A stretch of 64,000 nucleotides of DNA, taken from positions 132,193 through 196,192 of the forward strand of contig CAJUDM010000004.1 in NCBI GenBank assembly GCA_910584915.1, in the 5' to 3' direction. This document shows positions 1 to 7,704 of the stretch, in pieces. The notes under the pieces were generated by a model. That model was not told the DNA's origin. It did not search any database and worked only from the letters and a program-made list of their open reading frames with translations. Position 1 is the first letter of the stretch; each line of letters starts with the position of its first letter. The DNA comes from an uncultured Lachnospiraceae bacterium (lineage in GTDB: Bacteria; Bacillota; Clostridia; Lachnospirales; Lachnospiraceae). The translations under genes and the position numbers were made by a program.

Positions 1-38
1 ACATGCAGGCATGTTCGCTTAACCCTGTGGAGGCAAAA

Positions 39-1016
39 ATGAAAAGAGTAAAATTTCTCAATTACAAAACATTGAACAGATGTATGCTCGTGGCGATGCT
101 GCTTGTGGAAGTGATAGTGTTCTCTCAGATGACGCCGTACTTTCTGAAAATGAACAACCTTTTGTCGGTGGGAAGAGAGATCGCGACATTGGGTATCGTG
201 GCGATAGGGCAGACGATGTGCATCCTGCTTGCGGGATTTGACCTCTCGACCGGCGGGATAGCCGCCTTTGTGGGGATCGTCATAGGATATTGTGCGTCGG
301 AAAGCTTTCTCGGCCTGCCGTATATGGCAGCGTTCGGGATCAGCATGGCTCTGGCGGCTTTTGTGGGGCTGGTCAACGGCGTGCTGATAGCAAGGATAAA
401 GATAAACCCGTTCATTACGACAATGTCGATGAATTTTATTCTCGGCGGGGCGGTCATCCTGGTGTCAAAGAATCCTATCACTGTCAATTCGGATGCATTT
501 AAATTTCTGGGTGCGACAACGATCGGGAGCATAAAATTTCCATTGCCGATCATCATCCTGCTGCTGCTGTACACAGTATTTTCTTTTATTTTGAAATATA
601 CGACATTCGGCAGGAACATCTATGCCACAGGAGGGAATACCGAGGCGGCGAGGATCGCCGGGCTGAACGTGGAGAGGACAATGATCTGTACCTATGTACT
701 GTCGGCAGTGCTGTCCGGCTTCGCGGGTATTGTTCTGAGCTCCAGGCTGGCGACGTCCAATCCGAATGTGGGATCCTCCTATGCGATGGAATCCATTGCG
801 GCGGCTGTCCTGGGAGGGACGGCGCTGTCCGGCGGGGAGGGAAATATCTGGGGAGCTTTTCTGGGCGTTCTGGTGACGGGCATTTTGTCCAACGGGCTGG
901 TCATGATAGGGATCTCCCAGGCGTGGAGAGATATAGCGACAGGGATCGTGCTGATACTGGCGATTATTATTCAGATCTTTTCCAAGAAGTCGAAATATTT
1001 TTCCGGAAATATATAG
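39..1016 (+). CDS. RbsC-type sugar ABC transporter permease
   Basis: Inner-membrane permease of a monosaccharide-type ABC importer (BPD_transp_2 family), 325 residues with about eight to ten hydrophobic segments. Visible family signatures are GFDLSTGG near residue 66, the cytoplasmic loop ATGGNTEAARIAGLN near 195 and the LGGTALSGGEGN segment near 265. I chose ATG 39 because GTGGAGG sits just before it; an upstream ATG at 3 is in frame but has no visible ribosome site. The gene lies at the window edge, so its ATPase and binding protein are probably upstream and unseen. It is followed after 15 bases by an SGNH hydrolase and then an amidohydrolase, so the substrate may be an acylated or lactone-containing sugar derivative. 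Family call secure, substrate unknown. Confidence 0.88.
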   Translation: MKRVKFLNYKTLNRCMLVAMLLVEVIVFSQMTPYFLKMNNLLSVGREIATLGIVAIGQTMCILLAGFDLSTGGIAAFVGIVIGYCASESFLGLPYMAAFGISMALAAFVGLVNGVLIARIKINPFITTMSMNFILGGAVILVSKNPITVNSDAFKFLGATTIGSIKFPLPIIILLLLYTVFSFILKYTTFGRNIYATGGNTEAARIAGLNVERTMICTYVLSAVLSGFAGIVLSSRLATSNPNVGSSYAMESIAAAVLGGTALSGGEGNIWGAFLGVLVTGILSNGLVMIGISQAWRDIATGIVLILAIIIQIFSKKSKYFSGNI

Positions 1017-1031
1017 AGAAGGAGCATAAAG

Positions 1032-1724
1032 ATGAAAACAATATTATGTTATGGTGATTCCAATACAAACGGGTGTAATCCCCTGTGTGATATCAGGGAC
1101 TGGGAAACTGTGGGAAAGGAAAAGGTGCCGGTGCGCTATGAACGGAAAGTCAGATGGACAGGCGTTCTGCAGAAGATACTTGGCGACGACTACTATGTGA
1201 TAGAAGAAGGGCTTCCGGGAAGGACTTTTGTATATGACGACGCGGTGCTTCCCTACAGGAGCGGCAAGGATTATATCAGGCCCTGTATGATGTCGCATGC
1301 GCCGATCGATCTGCTTGTCGTCATGCTCGGGACAAATGATGCGAAGGCATTGTTTGGATCAAATGAGTATTCCTTCGCGGTGGGAATGGAAGAATTTTTG
1401 AAGATCGTGAAGGATCCCTCTCTGTGGGAGCCGGATCAGGAGATCAAAATACTGCTGATCGCGCCCCCTCCGATCGGAGACGCGATAGAGACTTCTCCCT
1501 ACTACGGGATGTTCGATGAGGGGAGTGTGGCATTGTCCAAAAAGTTTGCGGAATTATACCGAAAAATCGCGATGGTACAGGGATGCTATTATTTAAATGC
1601 CGGCGATTACGCACAGCCGGATCCGGGGGATTCGATTCATTTCTCGGTGGAAGACCATAGAAAGCTGGCGGAGGGAATCGCGGTGAAGATCAAAGAGATA
1701 CTGGAAGAAAAGAAAGAGCGGTAA
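1032..1724 (+). CDS. SGNH/GDSL-family hydrolase (esterase-like)
   Basis: Cytoplasmic esterase-like hydrolase, 230 residues, no signal peptide. Block I is GDSN at residues 8-11 with Ser10 as nucleophile, block III is GTND at 100-103, and the catalytic pair is DSIH with Asp200 and His203. The set and length match single-domain SGNH hydrolases of the arylesterase/acyl-esterase type. It starts 15 bases after the permease with GGAG upstream and is followed after two bases by an amidohydrolase, so the three are one operon. It probably removes an acyl group from the imported compound, which is inferred from context. The substrate cannot be read from the sequence. Confidence 0.85.
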   Translation: MKTILCYGDSNTNGCNPLCDIRDWETVGKEKVPVRYERKVRWTGVLQKILGDDYYVIEEGLPGRTFVYDDAVLPYRSGKDYIRPCMMSHAPIDLLVVMLGTNDAKALFGSNEYSFAVGMEEFLKIVKDPSLWEPDQEIKILLIAPPPIGDAIETSPYYGMFDEGSVALSKKFAELYRKIAMVQGCYYLNAGDYAQPDPGDSIHFSVEDHRKLAEGIAVKIKEILEEKKER

Positions 1725-1726
1725 TT

Positions 1727-2995
1727 ATGATTCGGGATATTTATGATTATGTGAAAAGACTGAGTATTATCGACACACATGAACACCTTCCTTTCTTTGA
1801 AAAACAGAGGCAGAGGAACGATGTGATCGCTGAATTTCTGACGCATTATCTCAGCAGCGACCTTGTGAGCGCAGGATTGCCCGGGGGAGATCTCTCTAAA
1901 GCGAGGGGAAACGGATTGAGTGTGGAAGAGAAATGGGAACTGATCGGAGATTACTGGGAGGCATGCAGATATACCGGATATGCCCGTGCGCTGGAAGTGG
2001 CGGCTCGAGATATATACGGAGTAGAGCATATCTGTAAAGATACGATAACCGCATTGAATGATGCTTATCAGAAAAGTTTCCATGAAGATCATTATCATAA
2101 AATATTGAAGGAATATTCCAATATACAGATATCCATTGTGGACAGTCGTGACACGTGGAGCGATATGAAACATGACAAAAAGTATTTTATGCTGGCAAAC
2201 CGCATTAATTCGTTGATCCGCCCGACTGGCGGCGGTGATCTCGAGGCATTGGAGGAGCTGACAGGAGTAACGATCAGCCGGTTTGAGGATTATCTGTCAG
2301 CCTGTGAGAAACGGATTGGTCAGTTTTTTGAATGCAGCCGTATCCTGAAACTCAGCACAGCCTACAACAGCTCACTGCATTTTCCGCGCGTGACGCGCCA
2401 GGAGGCGGAGGAGGGGTTTCACAAACTGTTCCATTCGGGCTACTACATTGACCGGAGGGAGCGGATGTTCTGCTGTGATCCTGCATTTACAAGTTATATC
2501 CTGCGTTTTATTCTGGGGCTGGCGCAGGAGAAGGGAATGGTAGTACAGATACATACGGGGCTTCAGGAGGGCAACGGAAATCTGCTTGCGAACAGCGATC
2601 CCTCCAATCTGAATGAACTGTTTCTGGATTTTCCGGGAGTAACATTCGACATCTTTCATATGGGGTATCCTTTTCAGGGGCATCTGGGGGCACTGTGTAA
2701 AATGTTTCCCAATGTTTTTGCCGATATGTGCTGGGCGCATATCATATCGCCTGTAGCAGCGAGACGGACACTGAGCGAGTGGCTGGAACTATTTCCGTAT
2801 ACAAAGATCTGCGGTTTCGGCGGTGATTATGAGCCGGTTGACGGAGTATATGGACACCAGTATATAGCCAGATGTAATATTGCGGAAGTGTTGTCGGATA
2901 AAGTGGAGGCAGGGCTTTTTGATGATGAGGCTGCCTGCAGGATCGCGAGAGCGCTGTTATATGATAACCCGAAAAAGATATTCGGGTTGGAATAG
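1727..2995 (+). CDS. amidohydrolase-superfamily metal-dependent hydrolase
   Basis: A 422-residue TIM-barrel metallohydrolase. The HxH metal motif is DTHEHL (His18, His20); later likely ligands are in VQIHTGL, the FHMGYP strand, and the Asp of GFGGDYE. The overall plan resembles the amidohydrolase_2/uronate isomerase branch rather than ureases or dihydroorotases. It is separated by two bases from the SGNH gene and ends the operon, with a terminator 40 bases downstream. Together with the permease and esterase it suggests degradation of an imported lactone, amide or uronate-like compound. The exact reaction is not determinable here. Confidence 0.8.
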   Translation: MIRDIYDYVKRLSIIDTHEHLPFFEKQRQRNDVIAEFLTHYLSSDLVSAGLPGGDLSKARGNGLSVEEKWELIGDYWEACRYTGYARALEVAARDIYGVEHICKDTITALNDAYQKSFHEDHYHKILKEYSNIQISIVDSRDTWSDMKHDKKYFMLANRINSLIRPTGGGDLEALEELTGVTISRFEDYLSACEKRIGQFFECSRILKLSTAYNSSLHFPRVTRQEAEEGFHKLFHSGYYIDRRERMFCCDPAFTSYILRFILGLAQEKGMVVQIHTGLQEGNGNLLANSDPSNLNELFLDFPGVTFDIFHMGYPFQGHLGALCKMFPNVFADMCWAHIISPVAARRTLSEWLELFPYTKICGFGGDYEPVDGVYGHQYIARCNIAEVLSDKVEAGLFDDEAACRIARALLYDNPKKIFGLE

Positions 2996-3037
2996 ATTAT
3001 TTTATTGAAAATAGATGCGGCGATACAAAAGAGCAAA

Positions 3038-3075
3038 CGGGGCTTTCAGCTTGTCTGAAGCCCCGCCTTTATTTT
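3038..3075 (+). terminator. rho-independent terminator after the amidohydrolase operon
   Basis: CGGGGCTTTCAG (3038-3049) pairs with CTGAAGCCCCG (3055-3065) with one bulge, followed by CCTTTATTTT. It lies between two converging units and may also act on the leftward sigma-factor transcript. Confidence 0.85.
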
Positions 3076-3104
3076 CTGCTCCTATCCGATGCAGCAGACA
3101 GGTA

Positions 3105-3563
3105 TCAGGGCTTCAGTTCTGCTATTTGGTCATTACTGAATTCGTTTATGTATTTAAGTTCCAGTACTGATTTGTAGATATCGTTCAATTCACTGACTGC
3201 CTGAGCAATGCTGCTGATATCTTCGTTGCGAATTATTTCGTTTAGAACTTCGTCGGATTCCGGATGTAAAGACAGATTGGCATCAAGCGGAGTCTCCGAT
3301 ATTTTATTGTGGTCCCTCAAATAATTTTTACAGTAGTTTCTTGTGGCGGTAATAATATAATTTTGTGCCTGTACGGGATGATCCAGATCTATTTTATCAA
3401 GATGTCCGGCGATCCGGATAAAGATGTTCTGAGAGATATCTTCGATGAGATATTCATCGCTTATGTATCTTTTGATCGTATAGTAAACGGTTTTTCCGTA
3501 AGCGTTGTATATTTTTAAAAACTTATTTGACTCTTCCGGGGTATCGAAAATGAGCAGCAGCAT
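3105..3563 (-). CDS. sigma-70 family (ECF-like) sigma factor, truncated in region 4
   Basis: A 152-residue sigma factor. Region 2 is recognisable (YTIKRYISDEYLIEDISQNIF, then a TRNYCKNYL segment) and the linker is followed by the start of region 4 (SVLELKYINEFSNDQIAELKP). The protein stops there, before the recognition helix that normally contacts the -35 box, so it is about 20-25 residues short. The last codons (CTGAAGCCC) repeat an arm of the terminator just downstream, which hints that the 3' end was replaced by rearrangement. It lies 18 bases after an XRE regulator on the same strand. As it stands it probably cannot recognise a normal -35 element. Confidence 0.7.
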   Translation of the reverse strand: MLLLIFDTPEESNKFLKIYNAYGKTVYYTIKRYISDEYLIEDISQNIFIRIAGHLDKIDLDHPVQAQNYIITATRNYCKNYLRDHNKISETPLDANLSLHPESDEVLNEIIRNEDISSIAQAVSELNDIYKSVLELKYINEFSNDQIAELKP

Positions 3564-3581
3564 ATGGCAGACTCCTGAAAT

Positions 3582-3917
3582 TTATTCCTGGGGATAGATT
3601 TCCAGAGAAATCATGTATTCCATGATGTTTAGAATTTTTTCCTGTTCCTCGGGAGGAAGAAGTTTCAAATGTTTCTCAATATGATTTAAACGTGCAGTAT
3701 TATAAGAGGACAGTTCCCCTCCGAGAAGGATGTCGGTTGAGATTTCCAGTGCATTTGCCAGTTTTATCAGAGTGTCCAGACTGGGATTTTTTTCTCCGCG
3801 CTCCATAAAGGAAATAAAAATAGCACTGCACCCGATTGCTTCCGCCAATGATTCCTGGCTGTATCCGAGCAGTTCCCTGTATTTCTGCATCCGCCTGCCA
3901 AATGATTTTTTATCCAT
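3582..3917 (-). CDS. XRE-family helix-turn-helix regulator
   Basis: A 111-residue DNA-binding protein. The N-terminal part (about residues 8-62) is a Cro/C1-type HTH: RMQKYRELLGYSQESLAEA, then AIFISFMERGEKNPSLDTL and LANALEISTDILLGG. The C-terminal 40 residues form a charged helix (LNHIEKHLKLLPPEEQEKI) of the kind seen in short dimerising tails. The start is supported by AAGAGGT upstream. It is the first gene of a two-gene leftward unit with the truncated sigma factor. A perfect 9-bp inverted repeat 27 bases upstream is a likely operator for autoregulation. AT-rich composition sets this patch apart from its neighbours. Confidence 0.85.
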   Translation of the reverse strand: MDKKSFGRRMQKYRELLGYSQESLAEAIGCSAIFISFMERGEKNPSLDTLIKLANALEISTDILLGGELSSYNTARLNHIEKHLKLLPPEEQEKILNIMEYMISLEIYPQE

Positions 3918-3943
3918 GAACTGACCTCTTGCAAGTTAAAGAA

Positions 3944-3962
3944 ATAATACTTTAAGTATTAT
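3944..3962. promoter_or_regulatory. candidate XRE operator, perfect inverted repeat
   Basis: ATAATACTT-T-AAGTATTAT, 9-bp arms around one base, upstream of the XRE start codon. The rest of 3918-4187 is AT-rich and holds no gene I can support. Confidence 0.5.
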
Positions 3963-4187
3963 CTACAAAGTATATAAAATAAGTCAGAATTTTGACACTA
4001 ACTGCAAGTAATAGATATGATACCAAAAGAATAAAAATGAAAAATATATAAAATGTTTTGTAGAAAAAACAGGATAAATGGTGTTTATAAAATTAGTACA
4101 AAATAAACTGTGTAACTATTAACCATATAGACAGGGATAAGGAAATGTTATTTTTTAATATCCCTGTACCTATACCAATGAGAAAAA

Positions 4188-4548
4188 ATGTATGAGATAG
4201 GAGGTTCTTTTGAGGGTGGTAAAAAAACTGTTGTTGTAAATGGAAAAACTGTTACAATGGATAATAATACATTTGATCCTTATTTTGTAGACAAACAAGG
4301 TCGAACTAACATTCAAAGAATGGAGCAAAAACTGGCTTCAATTGGAATAGATGAAAAGTCAGTTAATATACATCACCTTGATCAAACAAATAATGAACCA
4401 GTGATAGAAATAACGGCTACAGAACATCAACAAAATTATAGCAAATTACATACTAATACAGGACAATCTCCTTCCCAAATTAAATAGAAGCGAGTTTAAC
4501 AAGTGGAAAGGAGAATACTGGGTATGGCGAAGTAAAAATTTAAATTAG
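4188..4548 (+). pseudogene. LHH-type HNH/EndoVII nuclease toxin domain, N-terminally truncated and frameshifted
   Basis: The open frame 4188-4487 encodes 99 residues matching the C-terminal nuclease module of polymorphic toxins: VDKQGRTNIQRMEQKLA, then IHHLDQ (His62-His63), EITATEHQ (His80) and KLHTNTG (His88). Two defects are visible. There is an in-frame TGA at 4179 and no upstream delivery domain. The frame also stops at TAG 4485-4487, yet shifting by one base at the AAA run 4482-4484 continues with NRSEFNKWKGEYWVWRSKN to TAG 4546-4548, the expected end of the domain. One extra A has therefore broken the gene. It is followed 11 bases later by a SUKH immunity gene, the usual toxin-immunity order. 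Most likely a displaced toxin cassette whose toxin is dead. Confidence 0.75.
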
Positions 4549-4559
4549 TGGAGGTAACT

Positions 4560-5030
4560 ATGAGTTATACAAATTTTATTAAAGCAATGGAATTAGCATC
4601 AAAATGTAGATTTTATACAACAGCAGGTGGAAAAACAGAAGAAGAAATTAAAATGTCAGAAAAAATGCTGGGTATATGTTTTTCAAATCAATGTAGAGAA
4701 TTTTATGAAAAGTATGGTTATTTATCTTTTTTGGGTACTGAAATATATGGAATTGATCCAAAGGATGATTCTGAAATATTAGAAGGTAATTCAGTTGCAT
4801 ATGCACTAAATGACAGAAAGGAATATAATTTACCTAAGGAATGGGTACCTATCTATAATTTTGATGACGGAAATATAGCCTATTTAGATTATTCCTCTTT
4901 GAATGTCGAAAAGGAACCTGGCGTTATAATGGCATTTTACAATGGAGAGAAATATGAAATTGCCGAAACATTGGCAGAGGACTTTGGAGATTTCATTTTA
5001 CAGTTAGTGCAAGAACAGATAGAGGATTAA
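4560..5030 (+). CDS. SMI1/KNR4 (SUKH) family immunity protein
   Basis: A 156-residue cytoplasmic protein of the SUKH superfamily. Typical features are the early motif EIKMSEKMLGICFSNQCREF near residues 27-46, YEKYGYLSFLGTEIYGI, and a late aromatic strand region with VPIYNFDDGNIAYLDYS. I start at ATG 4560 behind GGAGG (4549-4554) rather than at GTG 4548. SUKH proteins are the common immunity partners of nuclease toxins, and this one directly follows a broken LHH toxin module, so it was probably its antidote. The frame is intact although the toxin is not. Base composition is much more AT-rich than the flanking housekeeping DNA, consistent with transfer. Confidence 0.82.
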   Translation: MSYTNFIKAMELASKCRFYTTAGGKTEEEIKMSEKMLGICFSNQCREFYEKYGYLSFLGTEIYGIDPKDDSEILEGNSVAYALNDRKEYNLPKEWVPIYNFDDGNIAYLDYSSLNVEKEPGVIMAFYNGEKYEIAETLAEDFGDFILQLVQEQIED

Positions 5031-5082
5031 AAAATGCCGACAGTATGAAGACAATATACATACTTTTAGTGTAAGAAATATT

Positions 5083-5125
5083 AAAATCAGGTAAAAATTC
5101 TATTCTGTGTTTTTACCTGATTTTT
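5083..5125 (+). terminator. terminator after the toxin-immunity remnant
   Basis: AAAATCAGGTAAAAA (5083-5097) pairs with TTTTTACCTGATTTTT (5110-5125), with a 12-base loop. AT-rich but long and symmetric, so it may work on both strands. Confidence 0.75.
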
Positions 5126-5359
5126 CATACTTTAATAAAGCTGTAGCAGTATAACAGCCTGTTGTTTATAGAGCTTTCAGTGGAAACGGGACAGGTTAAT
5201 GAAAAAGTATATGAATTTCTCATCTAAGGGAACTGAGGACAGCACAGATAAAAAAGCAAACAAGGCGAATAAAGGAACCCACAAAATACGGTTACGACAG
5301 CTTAAACCACATGACAAGCAGCAATATTGCCGGGGCAACCGTACAGCGGCTCGCCCTCT
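5126..5359. other. gap with no supported gene
   Basis: Between the terminator and the HD gene I see no ribosome site with a credible protein. A lysine-rich reading frame starts at ATG 5199 but runs antisense into the HD gene and was rejected. Confidence 0.5.
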
Positions 5360-5821
5360 TCACATCCCAAACTCAGCGCACAGCTTATCAAAACGTGCCT
5401 GTTCTTTTTCTTTGACAGGTTTCGACAAATCGCTCATACAGTGGTGAATGACATCCGCATCTTTCAAAACTTCATCCGTTGGGCTGTTCGTCACAAGTTT
5501 ATCATCGTGATGGTATATCGCGGAGCAGATGATATCCGTCTCAGTCTCGTCTGTCAGTTTCAGCTCTCTGAGAATATTCCCTGCGAGCTCCGCACCCCTG
5601 TGCGCGTGGTCATCATAGGATCCGGCCTTATAGGCATACAGATCATGGAGCATTGCTGCCATTGAGAGAAGCTCCGGATCAAGCCCCCGTTTCCTCGCGA
5701 TCATTGTCGCCGCAAGAGATACGCCGTAAAGATGCGCGATCGCGCTGTTTCGTTTTTCGGCATCCTCCATCATATTTAATTCAAGATTTACATAGTTCCG
5801 CAGTTCCTTTAATCTGCCCAT
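5360..5821 (-). CDS. HD-domain phosphohydrolase-like protein
   Basis: A 153-residue soluble HD-domain protein. The metal-site pattern is visible: His30 (AHLYGVS), the HD pair His59-Asp60 (AAMLHDLYAYK), His72/His74 (YDDHAHRG), His104-His105 (IYHHDD) and Asp121/Asp123 (LKDADV). This is the standard single-domain HD hydrolase layout, acting on phosphate esters, commonly nucleotides. It starts just upstream of a broken AAA-ATPase-like gene on the same strand. Substrate unknown. The catalytic set looks complete. Confidence 0.82.
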   Translation of the reverse strand: MGRLKELRNYVNLELNMMEDAEKRNSAIAHLYGVSLAATMIARKRGLDPELLSMAAMLHDLYAYKAGSYDDHAHRGAELAGNILRELKLTDETETDIICSAIYHHDDKLVTNSPTDEVLKDADVIHHCMSDLSKPVKEKEQARFDKLCAEFGM

Positions 5822-5846
5822 CTTACTTCCTCCGTCTTTCCGCCTG

Positions 5847-6358
5847 TCAGTCCGACGACTGTTCCATGTATTTCTCTATCCTGCAATGGTGTTTTCTTTT
5901 TCCCGCCGGGGCTTCCCTGTCATAGCTGATCCCCACCAGCAGAATATCGCTTCCATTTTGCTTGTCATGCCGCTGTTTTTAAACAGAGAACGCAGAAACT
6001 CCAGATATTTTCTCTGCAGGCCAGGGCGGTCAGCAGCTTCCCTGATCGGCGCATCCCACTCGTCGATGATCATAATAAATTTATTTCCCAACGTTTCCGC
6101 CGCATTGGCGAGCGTTGCCGTAAATCCTTCAACTGCTTTCAACTCGGGATACTGATCCGCCAGCTCCCGCGTCACATTCCTCTGGATATATGGTATTATA
6201 TCCTCCATGGAAGTCTCTCCGATCACTCCGGTCATATCCAGATATATCACATCATATCGGTTCAGGTAATTTCGAAACTGTGCGTCATCTGCAATTTCCA
6301 GGCTGTCAAAAAGCCCGGCAAACCCGCTGTTGCCGGGGGTTAAATAATTTCCCATCAT
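5847..6358 (-). pseudogene. remnant of an AAA-ATPase-like / PD-(D/E)XK family protein
   Basis: The open frame 5876-6358 (160 residues) keeps an interior part of the AAA-ATPase-like family common in gut anaerobes: NYLTPGNSGFAGLFDSLEIA, RYDVIYLDMTG, and the Walker-B-like IMIIDEWDAPIRE. The N-terminal region with the P-loop is absent, although AAGGAGG sits before the ATG. Near its end the frame shifts: the other frame reads DILLVGISYDREAP, KHHCRIEKYMEQ and stops at 5847, which looks like the extreme C-terminus of the same type of protein. A large internal deletion and a frameshift are therefore likely. Not expected to be functional. Confidence 0.62.
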
Positions 6359-6470
6359 TCCTCCTTAAGATTCCAGCCCCTGTCAACACTTCCCTGCATT
6401 CATTATACCCTCACCGCCGCTGCTTCACAATCATAACTTTCAGAATCATACCGAATTAAAATCATACCGA

Positions 6471-6500
6471 TTGCAGCCTGCCAAAATGTCAGGCTATACT
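6471..6500 (+). promoter_or_regulatory. candidate promoter of hflKC
   Basis: TTGCAG (6471-6476), an 18-base spacer and TATACT (6495-6500), about 100 bases before hflK. The spacer contains CCTG-N6-CAGG symmetry. No other good promoter is visible in 6359-6603. Confidence 0.4.
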
Positions 6501-6603
6501 CTGCAGGCGAGACGGTGTATAATGAAAAAGGACAGGCTGAGAGAGTACCAGACTAAGTTCAGCCGGCAGGCGGACAGCGGCAAAAAGAAACGGAGGAAAT
6601 ACT

Positions 6604-7704
6604 ATGTTTAGAAGAAATGGACAGATAAACAGCGGGCCTGACAGAAGGGAAAGCTTAAAGAGAGGATTCGGCGTTGTGAGGATCGTGCTTTTGTTGATCG
6701 TTCTCTTATTTCTTGTCAGCGGCTCTTTCTATTCGATTCAGGAGGAGGAACAGGCGGTGGTCTGCACATTTGGCTCACCGAGGGCGGTGACAACGCCGGG
6801 GCTGCACTTTAAGATCCCGTTTATTCAGACTGTGACGAAGGTGAATACCACGATCCAGGGATTTTCCATCGGTTATCGTGACGGCGAGGACGGGATGGAC
6901 GAACAGGATGCGCTGATGATCACCTCCGACTATAATTTTATCTATGTGGATTTCTATGCGGAGTACAGGGTGACCGATCCAGTGAAGGCAATCTATGCCT
7001 CCCAGGATCCGGAGCTGGTGCTCCGCAATATCGCACAGAACTGTATCAGGACGACCATCGGCTCCTACAGCGTGGACAGTGTGCTGACGACCGGAAAGAA
7101 TGAGATCCAGTCCAACATCAAGCAGATGATACTGGACAAGCTGGAGGATTACGATATCGGCATTGCCCTTGTGAACATCACGATCCAGGACGCAACGCCG
7201 CCCACGGCGGAGGTGGAGAATGCCTTCAAGGAGGTGGAGACGGCGAAGCAGGGTAAAGAGACAGCTTTGAACAACGCCAATAAATACCGAAACGAGCAGA
7301 TACCAAATGCAGAGGCGGAATCGGACAGGATCCTGCAGGAGGCGGAGGCCGAGAAGCAGGAGAGGATCAACGAGGCGAACGGCCAGGCGGCGCGGTTTAA
7401 TTCCATGTATCAGGAGTATATCAAGTTCCCGGATGTGACAAAAAAGCGCATGTTTTATGAGGCGATGGAGGATGTCCTCCCGGATATCAAGCTGATCATT
7501 CAGGGAAAGGACGGCAGCGTAAACACGATGCTCCCGCTTGAAAGTTTTGTGACGGAGGGCAGCAGTACGGGCAGTATCTCCGGTACGTCGGAAGCTGCAT
7601 CCGGCGGTGCTGGCGGAAGAGACAGACAGACAGGAAACAGTACGGGTGCTGCGGAAAGGAATGATGCGCAGACGGACGATGAAACAGCAGGGGAGGAGGA
7701 ATGA
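6604..7704 (+). CDS. hflK: FtsH-modulating SPFH protein HflK
   Basis: Membrane-anchored SPFH/band-7 protein, 366 residues, that with HflC surrounds the FtsH protease and tunes its access to membrane substrates. One transmembrane segment lies at about residues 23-43 (RIVLLLIVLLFLVSG), the band-7 domain at about 45-235 beginning EEEQAVVCTFGSPRAVTTPG, then an Ala/Glu-rich coiled coil (EAEAEKQERINEANGQAAR) and a low-complexity Gly/Ser/Thr tail after about 305. GGAGGA precedes the ATG. The stop overlaps the ATG run of hflC. Its expected partner FtsH is encoded in this same window at 27.1 kb. The disordered tail is longer than in enterobacterial HflK. Confidence 0.9.
   Translation: MFRRNGQINSGPDRRESLKRGFGVVRIVLLLIVLLFLVSGSFYSIQEEEQAVVCTFGSPRAVTTPGLHFKIPFIQTVTKVNTTIQGFSIGYRDGEDGMDEQDALMITSDYNFIYVDFYAEYRVTDPVKAIYASQDPELVLRNIAQNCIRTTIGSYSVDSVLTTGKNEIQSNIKQMILDKLEDYDIGIALVNITIQDATPPTAEVENAFKEVETAKQGKETALNNANKYRNEQIPNAEAESDRILQEAEAEKQERINEANGQAARFNSMYQEYIKFPDVTKKRMFYEAMEDVLPDIKLIIQGKDGSVNTMLPLESFVTEGSSTGSISGTSEAASGGAGGRDRQTGNSTGAAERNDAQTDDETAGEEE

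Noticed and set aside
5199..5447. Lysine-rich 82-codon reading frame
   Set aside because: Weak ribosome site, no family resemblance, and its last third is antisense to the well-supported HD-domain gene.
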